Origin: JAVVHH01 sp965199585 | GTDB taxonomy: Bacteria > Pseudomonadota > Alphaproteobacteria > Acetobacterales > Acetobacteraceae | DNA: 64,000 bases | Assembly: GCA_965199585.1 (NCBI GenBank) | Contig: CBDASI010000002.1 | Location: 1,984,001 to 2,048,000 of the forward strand | Direction: 5' to 3' | In this document: positions 26,073 through 35,141 of the stretch, piece by piece | Layout: each line of letters starts with the position of its first letter | Numbering within the stretch: the stretch's first letter is position 1 | Made by a program: the position numbers and the translations under genes | Notes under the pieces: model-generated | The model's input: the letters and a program-made list of their open reading frames with translations, nothing else | Told to the model about the DNA's origin: nothing | Databases searched by the model: none

Positions 26073-26597
26073 CTAGTCTGAGACGCCGGACGTTTGCTCG
26101 ATGAACGCGGTCCACACGGCGTCAGGCTGCCAGACCCGCTCCAATTCAGCGCGGGCCTGTGCCGGGTCGATGCTGAGCACGTCGCGCCGGTAACGGTAGA
26201 AGAAGGCCGATACGCGATAGTTCGCGGCGCAATGCACGTGAATCTTCTCGCCTTCGGCTGCCTCCATCGCCGCGCAGAACAAGGCAAACTTCGCCTCAGT
26301 CGGAGCTGCAAAGTCGACGGGAATATGGATGTACTCCATATCGAGCGCTCTCACTGTGGCCGCTTCGTCCGGCAGAGCGCGCGGCGAGTCGATCAGTGCG
26401 AGGTTGACGATTTTGCGCACCCCGAGCCTGCCAAGCTCAGCCAACTCCGCCTCGGTCGGCTGACCCGACGTGGTGATGCGCTCGTTCAAGCGCTGCCAGT
26501 GGTAAATGCTGGTCGGGTCAGCCAAATGCTGGTGCCTCCGATGGTTATCTTTCATAGGGGCCAAACGAGCCTCGGTCGAAGTGTTGGGCGCGAGCAT
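26073..26597 (-). CDS. PTP-like phosphatase-family protein with HCAANYRVS active site
   Basis: The 174-residue protein has the cysteine-phosphatase fold: TTSGQPTEAELAELGRLGVR then KIVNLAL at the start of the domain, and the P-loop-like IHVHCAANYRVSAFFYRYRR (Cys about residue 121). As written the loop is Cys-X4-Arg, one residue shorter than the classical Cys-X5-Arg of tyrosine phosphatases. The start could be ATG at 26597 or ATG at 26555. It starts 5 bp after the Ldh-type gene and is probably co-transcribed with it. Confidence 0.75.
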   Translation of the reverse strand: MLAPNTSTEARLAPMKDNHRRHQHLADPTSIYHWQRLNERITTSGQPTEAELAELGRLGVRKIVNLALIDSPRALPDEAATVRALDMEYIHIPVDFAAPTEAKFALFCAAMEAAEGEKIHVHCAANYRVSAFFYRYRRDVLSIDPAQARAELERVWQPDAVWTAFIEQTSGVSD

Positions 26598-26602
26598 GCT
26601 TC

Positions 26603-27667
26603 TCAGCCCGCGTCGAGGAGGAAAGCGGCTCCGCTCTCGTTACAAACCAGCCGCACCTCGTCGACCAACGTTTGCACCATGGGAATCCCGCCATCCCGCC
26701 GCTGGCTGACCATGTCGTGCTCGGGATCGCCTGGGATCAGCACGGGCTGGTCCGGGTCGCTGGGACCGATGGCGCGCAAACGCCCGAGCAAACCGTCGAG
26801 GTCGGCTTTAAAATCGTCGCGGCTGCGGAAAGCTGCAGGATCCAGCACCAGGAAGAAATGGCCGGTATCGAGGTCGGCGGCACCGGTAAGCGTCGCACAG
26901 AGAATCTCGACCATGAGCGCGAGACCGTAGCCCTTGTGCGCTCCAAGTTCCCGCGTGCCCCCAAGTGGCGCGAGGCGGCGTCCCTCGTAGGCGCGCTGAG
27001 AGTCTGTCTCCGGTCCGCCATGATCGTCGAGCGCCCAGCCCGCCGGGATCGGCTTTCCGGAACGCCGCGCAATGTTCACCTTACCGAACGCAACGGTCGT
27101 CGTGGCCATGTCCAGCAGTACGGGACGCTGCGGATCGTCTGTGGGCACCGCAAAAGCGATCGGATTGGTGCCAAGGGCTGGCTTGGTGCCCCGGACGGGA
27201 ACAAGGAAGTGATTGGTGACGTTGGTCATCGAGAATGCAACCAATCCCTCGTCCGCGGCCATCCGGGCATACCAGCCTGCAGCACCGTAATGGTTTGAGC
27301 CTGTGACCCCCGAAACGCCGATACCATGTTGGCGCGCCTTATCCATCGCGGCACGCATTCCCGCATGAGAGGCGACGTGACCGATGCCGTGCCTGGCATC
27401 GATGAGAACGACTGGGCCAGTATCCCGGATGGTGACGGGAACGGCTCGGGGATCGAGACGGCCTTCCGCAAAAAGCCTGTGATAATGCGGGAGCATGCCG
27501 ATGCCGTGCGAGTCGACGCCGCTTAGGTCGGTGTCGACCATGATAGTGGCAGCAGTGCTCGCATCGTCAGCGGACATTCCCCATTTCTCGAACACCGTCG
27601 TGATCTGGCGATGGAGAAGGTTGGCGGAGACGGTGACTACGGTATCGCTACTCGTGACTTCGGCCAT
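26603..27667 (-). CDS. Malate/L-lactate dehydrogenase-family (Ldh/AllD-like) NAD(P) oxidoreductase
   Basis: The 354-residue enzyme belongs to the Ldh_2 family, which has its own NAD-binding fold distinct from classical malate dehydrogenases. Visible are DTDLSGVDSHGIGMLPHYHR (catalytic His), GVTGSNHYGAAGWYARMAAD, and RGTKPALGTNPIAFAVPTDD. Members oxidise 2-hydroxyacids such as ureidoglycolate, sulfolactate or 2,3-diketogulonate; the substrate is unclear. The ATG at 27667 (MAEVTSSDT) was used; another lies four codons upstream. It lies 22 bp after the tannase-like gene. Confidence 0.88.
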   Translation of the reverse strand: MAEVTSSDTVVTVSANLLHRQITTVFEKWGMSADDASTAATIMVDTDLSGVDSHGIGMLPHYHRLFAEGRLDPRAVPVTIRDTGPVVLIDARHGIGHVASHAGMRAAMDKARQHGIGVSGVTGSNHYGAAGWYARMAADEGLVAFSMTNVTNHFLVPVRGTKPALGTNPIAFAVPTDDPQRPVLLDMATTTVAFGKVNIARRSGKPIPAGWALDDHGGPETDSQRAYEGRRLAPLGGTRELGAHKGYGLALMVEILCATLTGAADLDTGHFFLVLDPAAFRSRDDFKADLDGLLGRLRAIGPSDPDQPVLIPGDPEHDMVSQRRDGGIPMVQTLVDEVRLVCNESGAAFLLDAG

Positions 27668-27689
27668 GTGTGATGTCATCCAACTGCTT

Positions 27690-29354
27690 CTATCGGGCAC
27701 AGGTAAAGGTCGCGGCATCGTTGACGTCTCCTGTGCCGCCATACCTCGGCCAAGACGGATATTCGCATAGCGGCTGGGTGCGACCCGGCTTCGCGTAGCT
27801 GTCAGTGACCACCGGCGAGGTCGGTGGCTTACCGTCGACGACCCAGGAGTCCAACGCGCCCAAAGCATCCCATGTCGGCATGAACGAGAGACTATTGCCG
27901 CTATGGGCCGTCGCCGGCACCTCGTAGAACCTGAGGAATTTCGACACGGCATCCGCACCCATCCGACCAACTACGGCCTCGTAGTATCGTTCGGTGCCCT
28001 GCACGGGGATAATCTGGTCCGCCATGCCGTGCACGATCAGTATCTTACCTCCATGCTGCGCGAAGGCGGACAGGTCGGTGTCGTTCAGGTCCGCCATAGC
28101 GGCTAGTTCGTCCATCCTCGCTTGCCAGCGACCCGGTTGCTCCGGGTCGAAGTCCAGCAGCGACGCCTCGGCGTCACGGGCGACGAAATACTTGAAGAAC
28201 TGGTCGGCGAAGTTCTGCATAAACGGCATGTTCGGCGTGGTCGGGTAAGCCGACGGCACCGTCCCGAGCCCCTGGCTGGTAATGGTGCGGGAGGTCTCGT
28301 CGTCCGTGCGCGAGCCCAGATCGGTGCCCCAGATGTTGAAGCCGGGATAGTCGATGCCGTCTCCCAGCGCTGCCGGACTGCCCATCAGCCGCAATGCCGC
28401 AATCTGAGCGGGCGTCAGGCAGCCATCGCCTGGAGCGCCGTCGGGACATTGCAACGGCCTACCGTCCATGGTGGCCCGAGCCGGATCGAAGGTCGACTGG
28501 CACTGCCGTGAATTACCGACGACACCGTCGCTGGCGCCGTCGAGCCGATCGCACGCTGCGATGGCAGCATTCAGCACGGCCTGTCGTTGCGGCACGCCGG
28601 GGTAGGCGCCGGGCTGCAGGAGCGCCTTGGCGACGCGGGCATGCTGCCGGGCCAGCCGGGTGAAGTTGGTGGCGGGCCAGAACACGATTGCGCCATCCAA
28701 GTCGGCAGGGTTGCGCTGGATCATCCCCAGCGCCTCCTTGCCCCCGTTCGAGCTGCCGTGGAAGTAGACCTTGTCCGCGTTCCTTCCGTAATGGGCGGAA
28801 ATCACGAGGCCCGCGACATCGCGGGTCTTCTTGACCGCATCGTAGGCATAGTTGCGCAACGCCTCGTCGTTGAGGGCGAACGATCCGTCCGTGGAGGCGC
28901 CTTGATGGCCGGAATCGCTGGAGAAGGTGACGTAGCCGCGGCCGAGCGGCACCGCGACGTCCGCGGGTTGCAAGCGTATCGTCCCTGGCGAGCTCAGCGT
29001 GCTGCCGTTGAAGCCGCCGCCGCCATACATCAAGGCTTTGCCATTCCAAGCGTCAGGGAGGTTGACTTCGAGCCGGATGGGTGGCGCAGCCGGATCGAGC
29101 GGGGCGATCTCGGCCTTGATGCGGCAGTACGGGCCTGCTGTGCGGGATCCCGAGCCGGACGCCGGAACGGACGCTGCCTCGGTGATCTTGGCGCCGTTCG
29201 TCGGTAGACCGATCCCGCTAGCTGGTATCGAGACCGTCGTCATCTCGGCACAGGCCCGCGACGTCGGTTGCGCACGAGCGCTACCAGTCGCAACGGCAAT
29301 AGCCACCGTGACTGGAAGCATCAGCAATGGCCTATGTAAAAGCATGGCAAGCAT
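27690..29354 (-). CDS. Tannase/feruloyl esterase-family protein
   Basis: The 554-residue secreted enzyme has a signal peptide (LLMLPVTVAIAVATGSARA). It carries the tannase/feruloyl esterase marks: oxyanion region GKALMYGGGGFNGSTLSSPG, nucleophile elbow YFHGSSNGGKEALGMIQRNP, a Cys-rich lid, and the acid/base segments KILIVHGMADQIIPVQGTER and VPATAHSGNS. Family enzymes release gallate or ferulate from plant polyphenols. Along with the Ldh-type gene downstream and other hydrolases nearby it suggests use of plant-derived esters (inference). Confidence 0.88.
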   Translation of the reverse strand: MLAMLLHRPLLMLPVTVAIAVATGSARAQPTSRACAEMTTVSIPASGIGLPTNGAKITEAASVPASGSGSRTAGPYCRIKAEIAPLDPAAPPIRLEVNLPDAWNGKALMYGGGGFNGSTLSSPGTIRLQPADVAVPLGRGYVTFSSDSGHQGASTDGSFALNDEALRNYAYDAVKKTRDVAGLVISAHYGRNADKVYFHGSSNGGKEALGMIQRNPADLDGAIVFWPATNFTRLARQHARVAKALLQPGAYPGVPQRQAVLNAAIAACDRLDGASDGVVGNSRQCQSTFDPARATMDGRPLQCPDGAPGDGCLTPAQIAALRLMGSPAALGDGIDYPGFNIWGTDLGSRTDDETSRTITSQGLGTVPSAYPTTPNMPFMQNFADQFFKYFVARDAEASLLDFDPEQPGRWQARMDELAAMADLNDTDLSAFAQHGGKILIVHGMADQIIPVQGTERYYEAVVGRMGADAVSKFLRFYEVPATAHSGNSLSFMPTWDALGALDSWVVDGKPPTSPVVTDSYAKPGRTQPLCEYPSWPRYGGTGDVNDAATFTCAR

Positions 29355-29498
29355 AGCAGGCGTCCCTCTCTGCCGTGTTGTTCCGGCTCTCGCCTAGTCT
29401 TGCACCATGCGTCGTGCTCACGTCCATGCACGCTCGTGATCGGAACGAAGCACGTTCAGATTACGCCAACGGCGATCAACTCCAGCCATACTTAGCGC

Positions 29499-30470
29499 TC
29501 AGGTGAAGGCACCGCGTCGGCACTGTTCGTCGAGCCATTCAATGAGGAGGTTGGCTACGTCCTGACTGTTGCGGTCCATCATCGGCATGTGCGAGTTGCC
29601 GAACAGGCCTTGCCGAGGAAGGTCGATCACGTCCGAGCTGCCGCCCGCAGCGGTCCACGCCGCTCCGATCGCGAGCGCTTCGTCACGAAGCCGCCGCCAT
29701 GTCTCAGATTGCTCTATGAAGTCGCCGAACACGAGCGAAAGTGGACGACCGGCAAGCGCGTCCGCTTTGACCGTGGGCCACTCTCCGTGAGGCTCGATAG
29801 AGATGACGGCTGCAGGGATTACTCCACCGTCGGTCGATGCCTCGTGCGCTGCGGCCTCGATGACCAGCCCACCCCCTTGGCTATGTCCGACAAGAATGGC
29901 TCGACCAAGATGCCTCAATGCGAGACGGACAGCTTGTAGTTGGAGCGGCCGCGTCGACGTCCAGCGCGGAACGGTACGGCGCGACAACTCGTCGACATCT
30001 TCGATGGGGAATTGCAGGCCCGGAAACGGTGTCCGGACACCGGCCCCGTCGACGCTCCCGAACCTGTACAACGACCACGCCTCCTCCTCGCTGCGCATGA
30101 TCGGAGGGTCGGGCCACTCGTTGCCGACAGCGCAGAAACCCGAACGGCCACGTTCGACATTGTCGAGCACGTGAACAGCGATACCCGCTTCAAGGAACAG
30201 TTGGACAAAGCCGGGACGTCCGTCCGGTGTCGTCTCCCACGAGCTTCCCGTAAGGCCGCCGCCGTGCACGAAGAGGGCAGGGGTCTCGAACCGTTTCACA
30301 GTTGGCGTAAAATGTTGGACGTATGCTTGCTCGATCCAGAAATGCCCGTTTGGGTCATGGGCGATGGAGAGCCCTCCCGAGTATGTCGCATGCCGCATGG
30401 GCTCGTTTTCGACGGTCATCGAGCGACCACCGAGCGTGTAGCTTCCCATGCTGGCAAGGGAGATCGTCAT
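29499..30470 (-). CDS. Alpha/beta-hydrolase
   Basis: The 323-residue protein has the alpha/beta-hydrolase nucleophile elbow AILVGHSQGGGLVIEAAAHE (Ser about residue 195), oxyanion region PALFVHGGGLTGSSWETTPD, and a C-terminal catalytic His in LFGNSHMPMMDRNS. No secretion signal is obvious. The family includes esterases and lactonases; the substrate is unknown. Several in-frame ATGs lie in the first 25 codons, so the start is uncertain. Confidence 0.82.
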   Translation of the reverse strand: MTISLASMGSYTLGGRSMTVENEPMRHATYSGGLSIAHDPNGHFWIEQAYVQHFTPTVKRFETPALFVHGGGLTGSSWETTPDGRPGFVQLFLEAGIAVHVLDNVERGRSGFCAVGNEWPDPPIMRSEEEAWSLYRFGSVDGAGVRTPFPGLQFPIEDVDELSRRTVPRWTSTRPLQLQAVRLALRHLGRAILVGHSQGGGLVIEAAAHEASTDGGVIPAAVISIEPHGEWPTVKADALAGRPLSLVFGDFIEQSETWRRLRDEALAIGAAWTAAGGSSDVIDLPRQGLFGNSHMPMMDRNSQDVANLLIEWLDEQCRRGAFT

Positions 30471-30607
30471 CTAGTCAAAAGCCATGTTTCGACGCTGTCC
30501 ACGCATCCCAGCACTTCCCGTTACCGGAACTCGAAGGCGGACACCGGGACTGCCAATTTGCCGGGCACCGTCGCCCGATACGCTCCCGCGCTCAACAACG
30601 ATGACCC

Positions 30608-32218
30608 TCATGGGGTCAGGCCTACTCCGCCGAAAGGAAAGCCACCCAGGACGTGCATCTTCAGGCCCGTGACGCTCTTGCGGGCGGCGACGTAGGCCGA
30701 CGTGCTGGCGAACAGGATGGCGGGCGTATCCGCGGCGAACACGTCCTGCGCCTCGACGTAGAGTTTCGCGCGTTGACCTCGGTCATAGAGAGCGTTGGCT
30801 TGGCTCACCAGGTCGGTGAATCGCGGGTTGCACCACCGGCTCCAATTGCCGGGCCGCGGCTTGCCGTCCGGGCAGGCCCAGTAGCCGTAGACGAGTTGGC
30901 TCGGGTCCGGATAGTCCCACGTGCCCCCCAGCATGCCCACGGGGGCGTCGCCCCCGCGCACGCGGCGCAGGTACTCGCCCCATTCATACGTCACGATCTC
31001 CGCCTGAACGCCGATCTTGGCCCAGTCGGCCTGGATCATCTCGGCGGCGCGGCGCCCATCCGGCATGTAGGCCCGGACGACGGGGATGGCCCAAAGCTGG
31101 GTCTTGAACCCGTCCGGATACCCGGCGGTGGCAAGCAATTGCTTGGCGTGCGCCGGGTCATACGGGTGCGGTTCGACGCGGTCGTTGTGGCCCCACAAGC
31201 TGGCCGGGATCATGGCGCCAGTGGGCGTGCCGGTGCCCTGGAAAACGGCCTTGACCAGGGCGTCCAGGTCGATCGCCTCGGCCATGGCCTGGCGCACCTC
31301 CCGCTTGTCGAAGGGCGGCTTGTCGGCGCGGAAGGCGATGTAGCCCTCCGAGGCGACCGGCGCGTCGATCAGCGACAGGTCCTTGTCGGCGCGGATCGCA
31401 GGCAGGTCGGCCGGATTGGGATAGCGCGCGACCTGGCACTCGTTGGCGCGGAGCTTGGCCAGCCGCACCGCGGGCTCCTGTGTGATGGAGAACACCAGGG
31501 AGTCGACCTGCGCCGCCCGATCCGGAAGGTTCGCCGCCTTGCCCCAGAACTCCGGATTGGCGCGCATCCGCAGCGTCGCATCTTTCTGGTAACTGACGAA
31601 GCTGAACGGCCCGGTGCCGATCGGCTCGGCATCCAGCCGTTGCGGCGTCCCCGCCTTCAGCATCGCCTGCCCATACTCGGCCGACAGGATCGGGAACGCC
31701 TGCATCGTCAGGATGCCGAGCAGCGGTGCCACCTTTTCCTTCAGATCGAACCGGACCGTGTCGTCGTCCACCTTGACCACGTCCGCGACCCGGTCGCGCA
31801 ACAAGGCATCCCACTCGTCGTAATTCTGGCCGTTGACGACATGATACGGGTGGTCGTTGTCCCGCATGCGGTGGAACGAGAAGATCACGTCGTCCGCGTT
31901 CATCGGCCGGGTGGGCGTGAACGACCGGTTGGTGTGGAATTTGACGCCGTGCCGCAGCTTGAACGTGACGGATAGACCGTCCGGCGCAACCGTCCAGCTC
32001 TCGGCCAGCCCCGGAACGATCGTCGACCCTCCCCGCTCCGTCTCCACCAGTTCGTCGTAGAACTGGGCCGCCACGTCGAACACCGTCCCGGCCGTGGAGA
32101 GCTGCGGGTTCAGCGTGCTGGGGCTTGCCTCGGTGCACACGACCAGGGTCGCCGCCCGGGACATCGGAGCGGCTGCCATCATCGCCAGCACGGTCGCGCA
32201 GCGGATTACACCTCGCAT
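30608..32218 (-). CDS. Peptide/nickel-type ABC transporter substrate-binding protein (SBP family 5)
   Basis: The 536-residue protein has a signal peptide (CATVLAMMAAAPMSRA) and the DppA/OppA-like fold: VCTEASPSTLNPQLSTAGTV, then ADDVIFSFHRMRDNDHPYHV and DAEPIGTGPFSFVSYQKDAT. The ATG at 32218 was chosen because GAGGGAG lies at the right distance; another ATG lies two codons upstream. It follows the M20 peptidase by 11 bp, and the pair suggests uptake and cleavage of dipeptides or amide-linked compounds. No permease or ATPase genes accompany it here. Confidence 0.9.
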   Translation of the reverse strand: MRGVIRCATVLAMMAAAPMSRAATLVVCTEASPSTLNPQLSTAGTVFDVAAQFYDELVETERGGSTIVPGLAESWTVAPDGLSVTFKLRHGVKFHTNRSFTPTRPMNADDVIFSFHRMRDNDHPYHVVNGQNYDEWDALLRDRVADVVKVDDDTVRFDLKEKVAPLLGILTMQAFPILSAEYGQAMLKAGTPQRLDAEPIGTGPFSFVSYQKDATLRMRANPEFWGKAANLPDRAAQVDSLVFSITQEPAVRLAKLRANECQVARYPNPADLPAIRADKDLSLIDAPVASEGYIAFRADKPPFDKREVRQAMAEAIDLDALVKAVFQGTGTPTGAMIPASLWGHNDRVEPHPYDPAHAKQLLATAGYPDGFKTQLWAIPVVRAYMPDGRRAAEMIQADWAKIGVQAEIVTYEWGEYLRRVRGGDAPVGMLGGTWDYPDPSQLVYGYWACPDGKPRPGNWSRWCNPRFTDLVSQANALYDRGQRAKLYVEAQDVFAADTPAILFASTSAYVAARKSVTGLKMHVLGGFPFGGVGLTP

Positions 32219-32229
32219 GGTCATCTCCC

Positions 32230-33627
32230 TCACGAAGCCTTCGCCAGCTCGGGCAACAGCATCAGCCAAATCCGCAACCCGTCGTCGAAGGAGCTGAGCC
32301 GGATGAACTCGTCCGGCGCATGAATGTTCGAATCGGATACCGCGGCAGAGACCATGACGGTCTCCATGCCGAGGTGCTCCTTGATCAGCGAGGAGATCGG
32401 CAGCGTGCCGCCGACGCCGACATGAAGCGGTTTCGCGCCATGGATCGTCTGCAACACACGCTCGAGCGCGAGCAACGCCGCGTTGTCCTCCGGCACGGCA
32501 GAGGCCGTGGCGCCGCCCGGCTCACGATGGACCGAGAGCGTCGCCCAGGTCGGGCAGTGCGCGTGTAGATGGCGCTCCACCGCGTCCAGCACGGCTGCAG
32601 GCTCTTGCCCGACGCCGAGCCTGCACGTGATTTTCGCGCTCGCACTGTGCGGCAGCACGGTTTTCGTGCCCGGCCCCTGATAGCCGCCCCAGATTCCATT
32701 GATCTCCAGCGTTGGGCGCAGCCACATCGCCTCGAGAAACGGTACGCCACGCTCGCCTGCGCCGGGCTGCGCGCCGATCTCGCCCAAGAACTTGGTTTCG
32801 TCGAAACCGATGGCCGCGATGGAGGCGCGATCCCTGTTCGAGGGTGGCCGCAGACCGTCGAAGAACCCGGCGACCGCCACCTTGCGATCGACATCGTGCA
32901 ACGTCGTCACGAGTTGGCACATCGTCGTCGCCGCATTGGCGACCGGTCCGCCATACCGGCCTGAATGGAGATCCGCGTCTGCCGTCGTGACGGTAAACTC
33001 GAGCGCTGCCAGCCCCCGGCTGTTCACGTTGACGCTGACCAGATCGGTCCGCCAGCTGCTCCCGTCCGACGAGATCAACGTGTGCGCCCGCAGCATGTCG
33101 CCGTGTTGCGCAAGAATGGTCGGCAGCGTGCGGCTACCGACCTCCTCTTCACCCTCCAGCAGCAGCTTCACGTTAACCGGCAGCCGCCCTGTCGTCGCTA
33201 GGACGGCCTCGAGCGCGCACAGCATGGTCCATTGCGGGCCTTTATTGTCGGACGTGCCGCGGCCGTAGATGCGCTCGTCGCGCTCGGTCGGCTCGAAAGC
33301 CGGGCTGCTCCACAAATCAAGCGGGTCCGGCGGCTGCACGTCATAATGGCCGTAGAGCAGGAACGTCGGCGCCCCCTCGGCGCCGAGCCATTCCGCATAC
33401 ACGGCCTTGTGCCCGCCGCCATCGAGCAACTGAGCATTCAGTAGGCCGATGCTGCTGACGTGCTTCAGCAAGAAGTCGGTAGTACGTTCCATATCAGGTT
33501 GATGAGTAGTGTCCGTGCTGATACTCGGCAGGCGAAGAAACCGATCTAGCCCTTCCAGCAGGCGCGCTCGATGCGCGGCGATCCAGGCTTTCGTTTCTAC
33601 GGCAGATCCGTCTTGGCGCAATTCCAT
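32230..33627 (-). CDS. M20-family metallopeptidase (dipeptidase)
   Basis: The 465-residue enzyme shows the M20 metal-binding signatures: FLLYGHYDVQPPDPLDLWSS, GRGTSDNKGPQ, and the general base pair in LLEGEEEVGSRTLP. A lid/dimerisation domain occupies the middle (about residues 210-370), and the final metal His is in SDSNIHAPDEFIRL. The sequence is closest in style to the PepV/CNDP-like dipeptidases. It is the first gene of a pair with the peptide-binding protein. Confidence 0.9.
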   Translation of the reverse strand: MELRQDGSAVETKAWIAAHRARLLEGLDRFLRLPSISTDTTHQPDMERTTDFLLKHVSSIGLLNAQLLDGGGHKAVYAEWLGAEGAPTFLLYGHYDVQPPDPLDLWSSPAFEPTERDERIYGRGTSDNKGPQWTMLCALEAVLATTGRLPVNVKLLLEGEEEVGSRTLPTILAQHGDMLRAHTLISSDGSSWRTDLVSVNVNSRGLAALEFTVTTADADLHSGRYGGPVANAATTMCQLVTTLHDVDRKVAVAGFFDGLRPPSNRDRASIAAIGFDETKFLGEIGAQPGAGERGVPFLEAMWLRPTLEINGIWGGYQGPGTKTVLPHSASAKITCRLGVGQEPAAVLDAVERHLHAHCPTWATLSVHREPGGATASAVPEDNAALLALERVLQTIHGAKPLHVGVGGTLPISSLIKEHLGMETVMVSAAVSDSNIHAPDEFIRLSSFDDGLRIWLMLLPELAKAS

Positions 33628-33853
33628 GCAGCCAGACTAGCGTATCATTCGTTGTCGTCGAGACCACGCCTCGTGTCGGGCCTACGCTGTTGTCATCGTC
33701 AGGCGCACTCGGCAGACGGCCATCAACAGTCAAGCTGAAGCCCACAGAATGATGTCCAAAATCGCCGCACAATTCGAGCAGAGACCCGTACGGTTTCGTC
33801 GCGGCGAGCTTCCGGTGCGCGCTTAAAGTCAAGCTGTTCGCAGGCGCTCAAGT

Positions 33854-34276
33854 CTAACTCTTCTGCCACTCCATGACATGGAACCAGGGAACCCGGCGAT
33901 ACTTTGCGGCTGTCTCCGGGTCGCCTCCGCGCGGGACAGGCTCCGCGAAGTGCCGCAGTTGCATACCGGACGCCAGCAGAAGGGTCATGTAGGTGCTGAG
34001 CGGTCGATGCCAGTTCTGCACCCGTATACCGCGCCAACTCACCCAATTGGCGCGCTCCTCGAGGTAGTTGTCGATGTAGAAATACGGTGTTCCGTCCGGA
34101 CCGGTCGTCCAGCCCTCGGATGGCCCGGCTGTGTTGAAGCTGGTCAGATTGGCGATCAACAAAGTGCCTTTCGGCCGAAGTGCCGCCACCATCGACGTTA
34201 AGCCTGCCGCAAGATCCGGGATGTCGATCAGCGACAGGTAGCTGACAACGAGGTCGAACTGCTCGTCCCCGAAAAC
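33854..34276 (-). pseudogene. C-terminal remnant of a class I methyltransferase cut by IS21
   Basis: Reading leftward from the IS21 end, the frame encodes FGDEQFDLVVSYLSLIDIPD then LAAGLTSMVAALRPKGTLLI and continues to VPWFHVMEWQKS. This is the second half of a SAM-dependent methyltransferase (post-motif II to the C-terminus). Motif I and the whole N-terminus are missing, and they are not found on the other side of the element, where leuB ends within 9 bp. It is a truncated, presumably dead gene. Confidence 0.8.
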
Positions 34277-34304
34277 TGTTGATTTTTGCTGAGAACTGAC
34301 CCGG
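34277..34304. repeat. IS21 left terminal inverted repeat
   Basis: Begins TGTTGA and ends CTGACCCGG. It matches the reverse complement of 36740-36767 at 23 of 28 positions by eye. A second, inner copy ending TTGACCCGG follows at about 34311-34328. Confidence 0.85.
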
Positions 34305-34361
34305 TGTTTTCATCGAGAATTGACCCGGCTCGCGATACTTCCCGCCTGCTGCGGGTGTGGG

Positions 34362-35141
34362 TCAAGGGGGTGTTTTGGTCTTCTTGGTCCTCCCGTCGGC
34401 CGAGCTGTTCCGGAATCTGAAACTGTCGTTACCGGTTTCCAGGATGTGGCAGTGGTGCGTGAGCCGGTCGAGCAGCGCGGTGGTCATCTTGGTGTCGCCG
34501 AACACCTGGCCCCACTCGCTAAAGCTCAGGTTGGTGGTGATGACCACGCTGGTGCGCTCGTAGAGTTTGCTGAGCAGGTGAAACAGCAACGCCCCGCCTG
34601 ACGAGCTGAACGGCAGGTAGCCCAGCTCATCGAGGATCACGAGGTCCAGGCGCAGCAAGCTTTCGGCCAGGTGCCCAGCCTTGTTGGCGATCTTCTCCTG
34701 CTCCAGCAGGTTGACCAGATCCACGGTGGAGTAGAACCGGACCTTCTTGCGGCCGTGCTCGATCGCCTGGACGCCGAGTGCGGTGGCGACGTGGGTTTTG
34801 CCGGTGCCGGGTCCGCCGATCAGCACAACGTTGTCGGCCCGATTGGTGAACTCGCCCTGATGCAGCTGCCGGATGGTAGCCTCATTGACCTCGCTGGTGG
34901 CGAAATCAAACGTGGCCAGATCCTTGTAGGCTGGAAACCGCGCCGCCTTGGTGTGGTAGGCGATGGAGCGCACCTCGCGCTCGGCCATCTCGGCCTTGAG
35001 CAGCTGCGACAGGATGGGGACTGCCGCCTCGAATGCCGGGGCACCCTGTTCGGCAAGCTCGCCGACTGCCTGGGCCATGCCGAACATCTTGAGCCCGCGC
35101 AGCATGACAACGAGCGCGGCGCTGGCGGGATCATGACGCAT
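34362..35141 (-). CDS. istB: IS21 helper ATPase IstB
   Basis: The 259-residue AAA+ helper protein assists the IstA transposase in target choice. It has Walker A VVLIGGPGTGKTHVATAL (about residues 100-117), Walker B LDLVILDELGYLPFS, and sensor region SVVITTNLSFSEWGQVFGDT. The ATG at 35141 overlaps the end of istA by 11 bp, the arrangement normal for IS21. Intact. Confidence 0.93.
   Translation of the reverse strand: MRHDPASAALVVMLRGLKMFGMAQAVGELAEQGAPAFEAAVPILSQLLKAEMAEREVRSIAYHTKAARFPAYKDLATFDFATSEVNEATIRQLHQGEFTNRADNVVLIGGPGTGKTHVATALGVQAIEHGRKKVRFYSTVDLVNLLEQEKIANKAGHLAESLLRLDLVILDELGYLPFSSSGGALLFHLLSKLYERTSVVITTNLSFSEWGQVFGDTKMTTALLDRLTHHCHILETGNDSFRFRNSSADGRTKKTKTPP

Noticed and set aside
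30653..31975. Plus-strand open frame of 440 codons
   Set aside because: Antisense of the SBP family 5 gene, with no recognisable domain.
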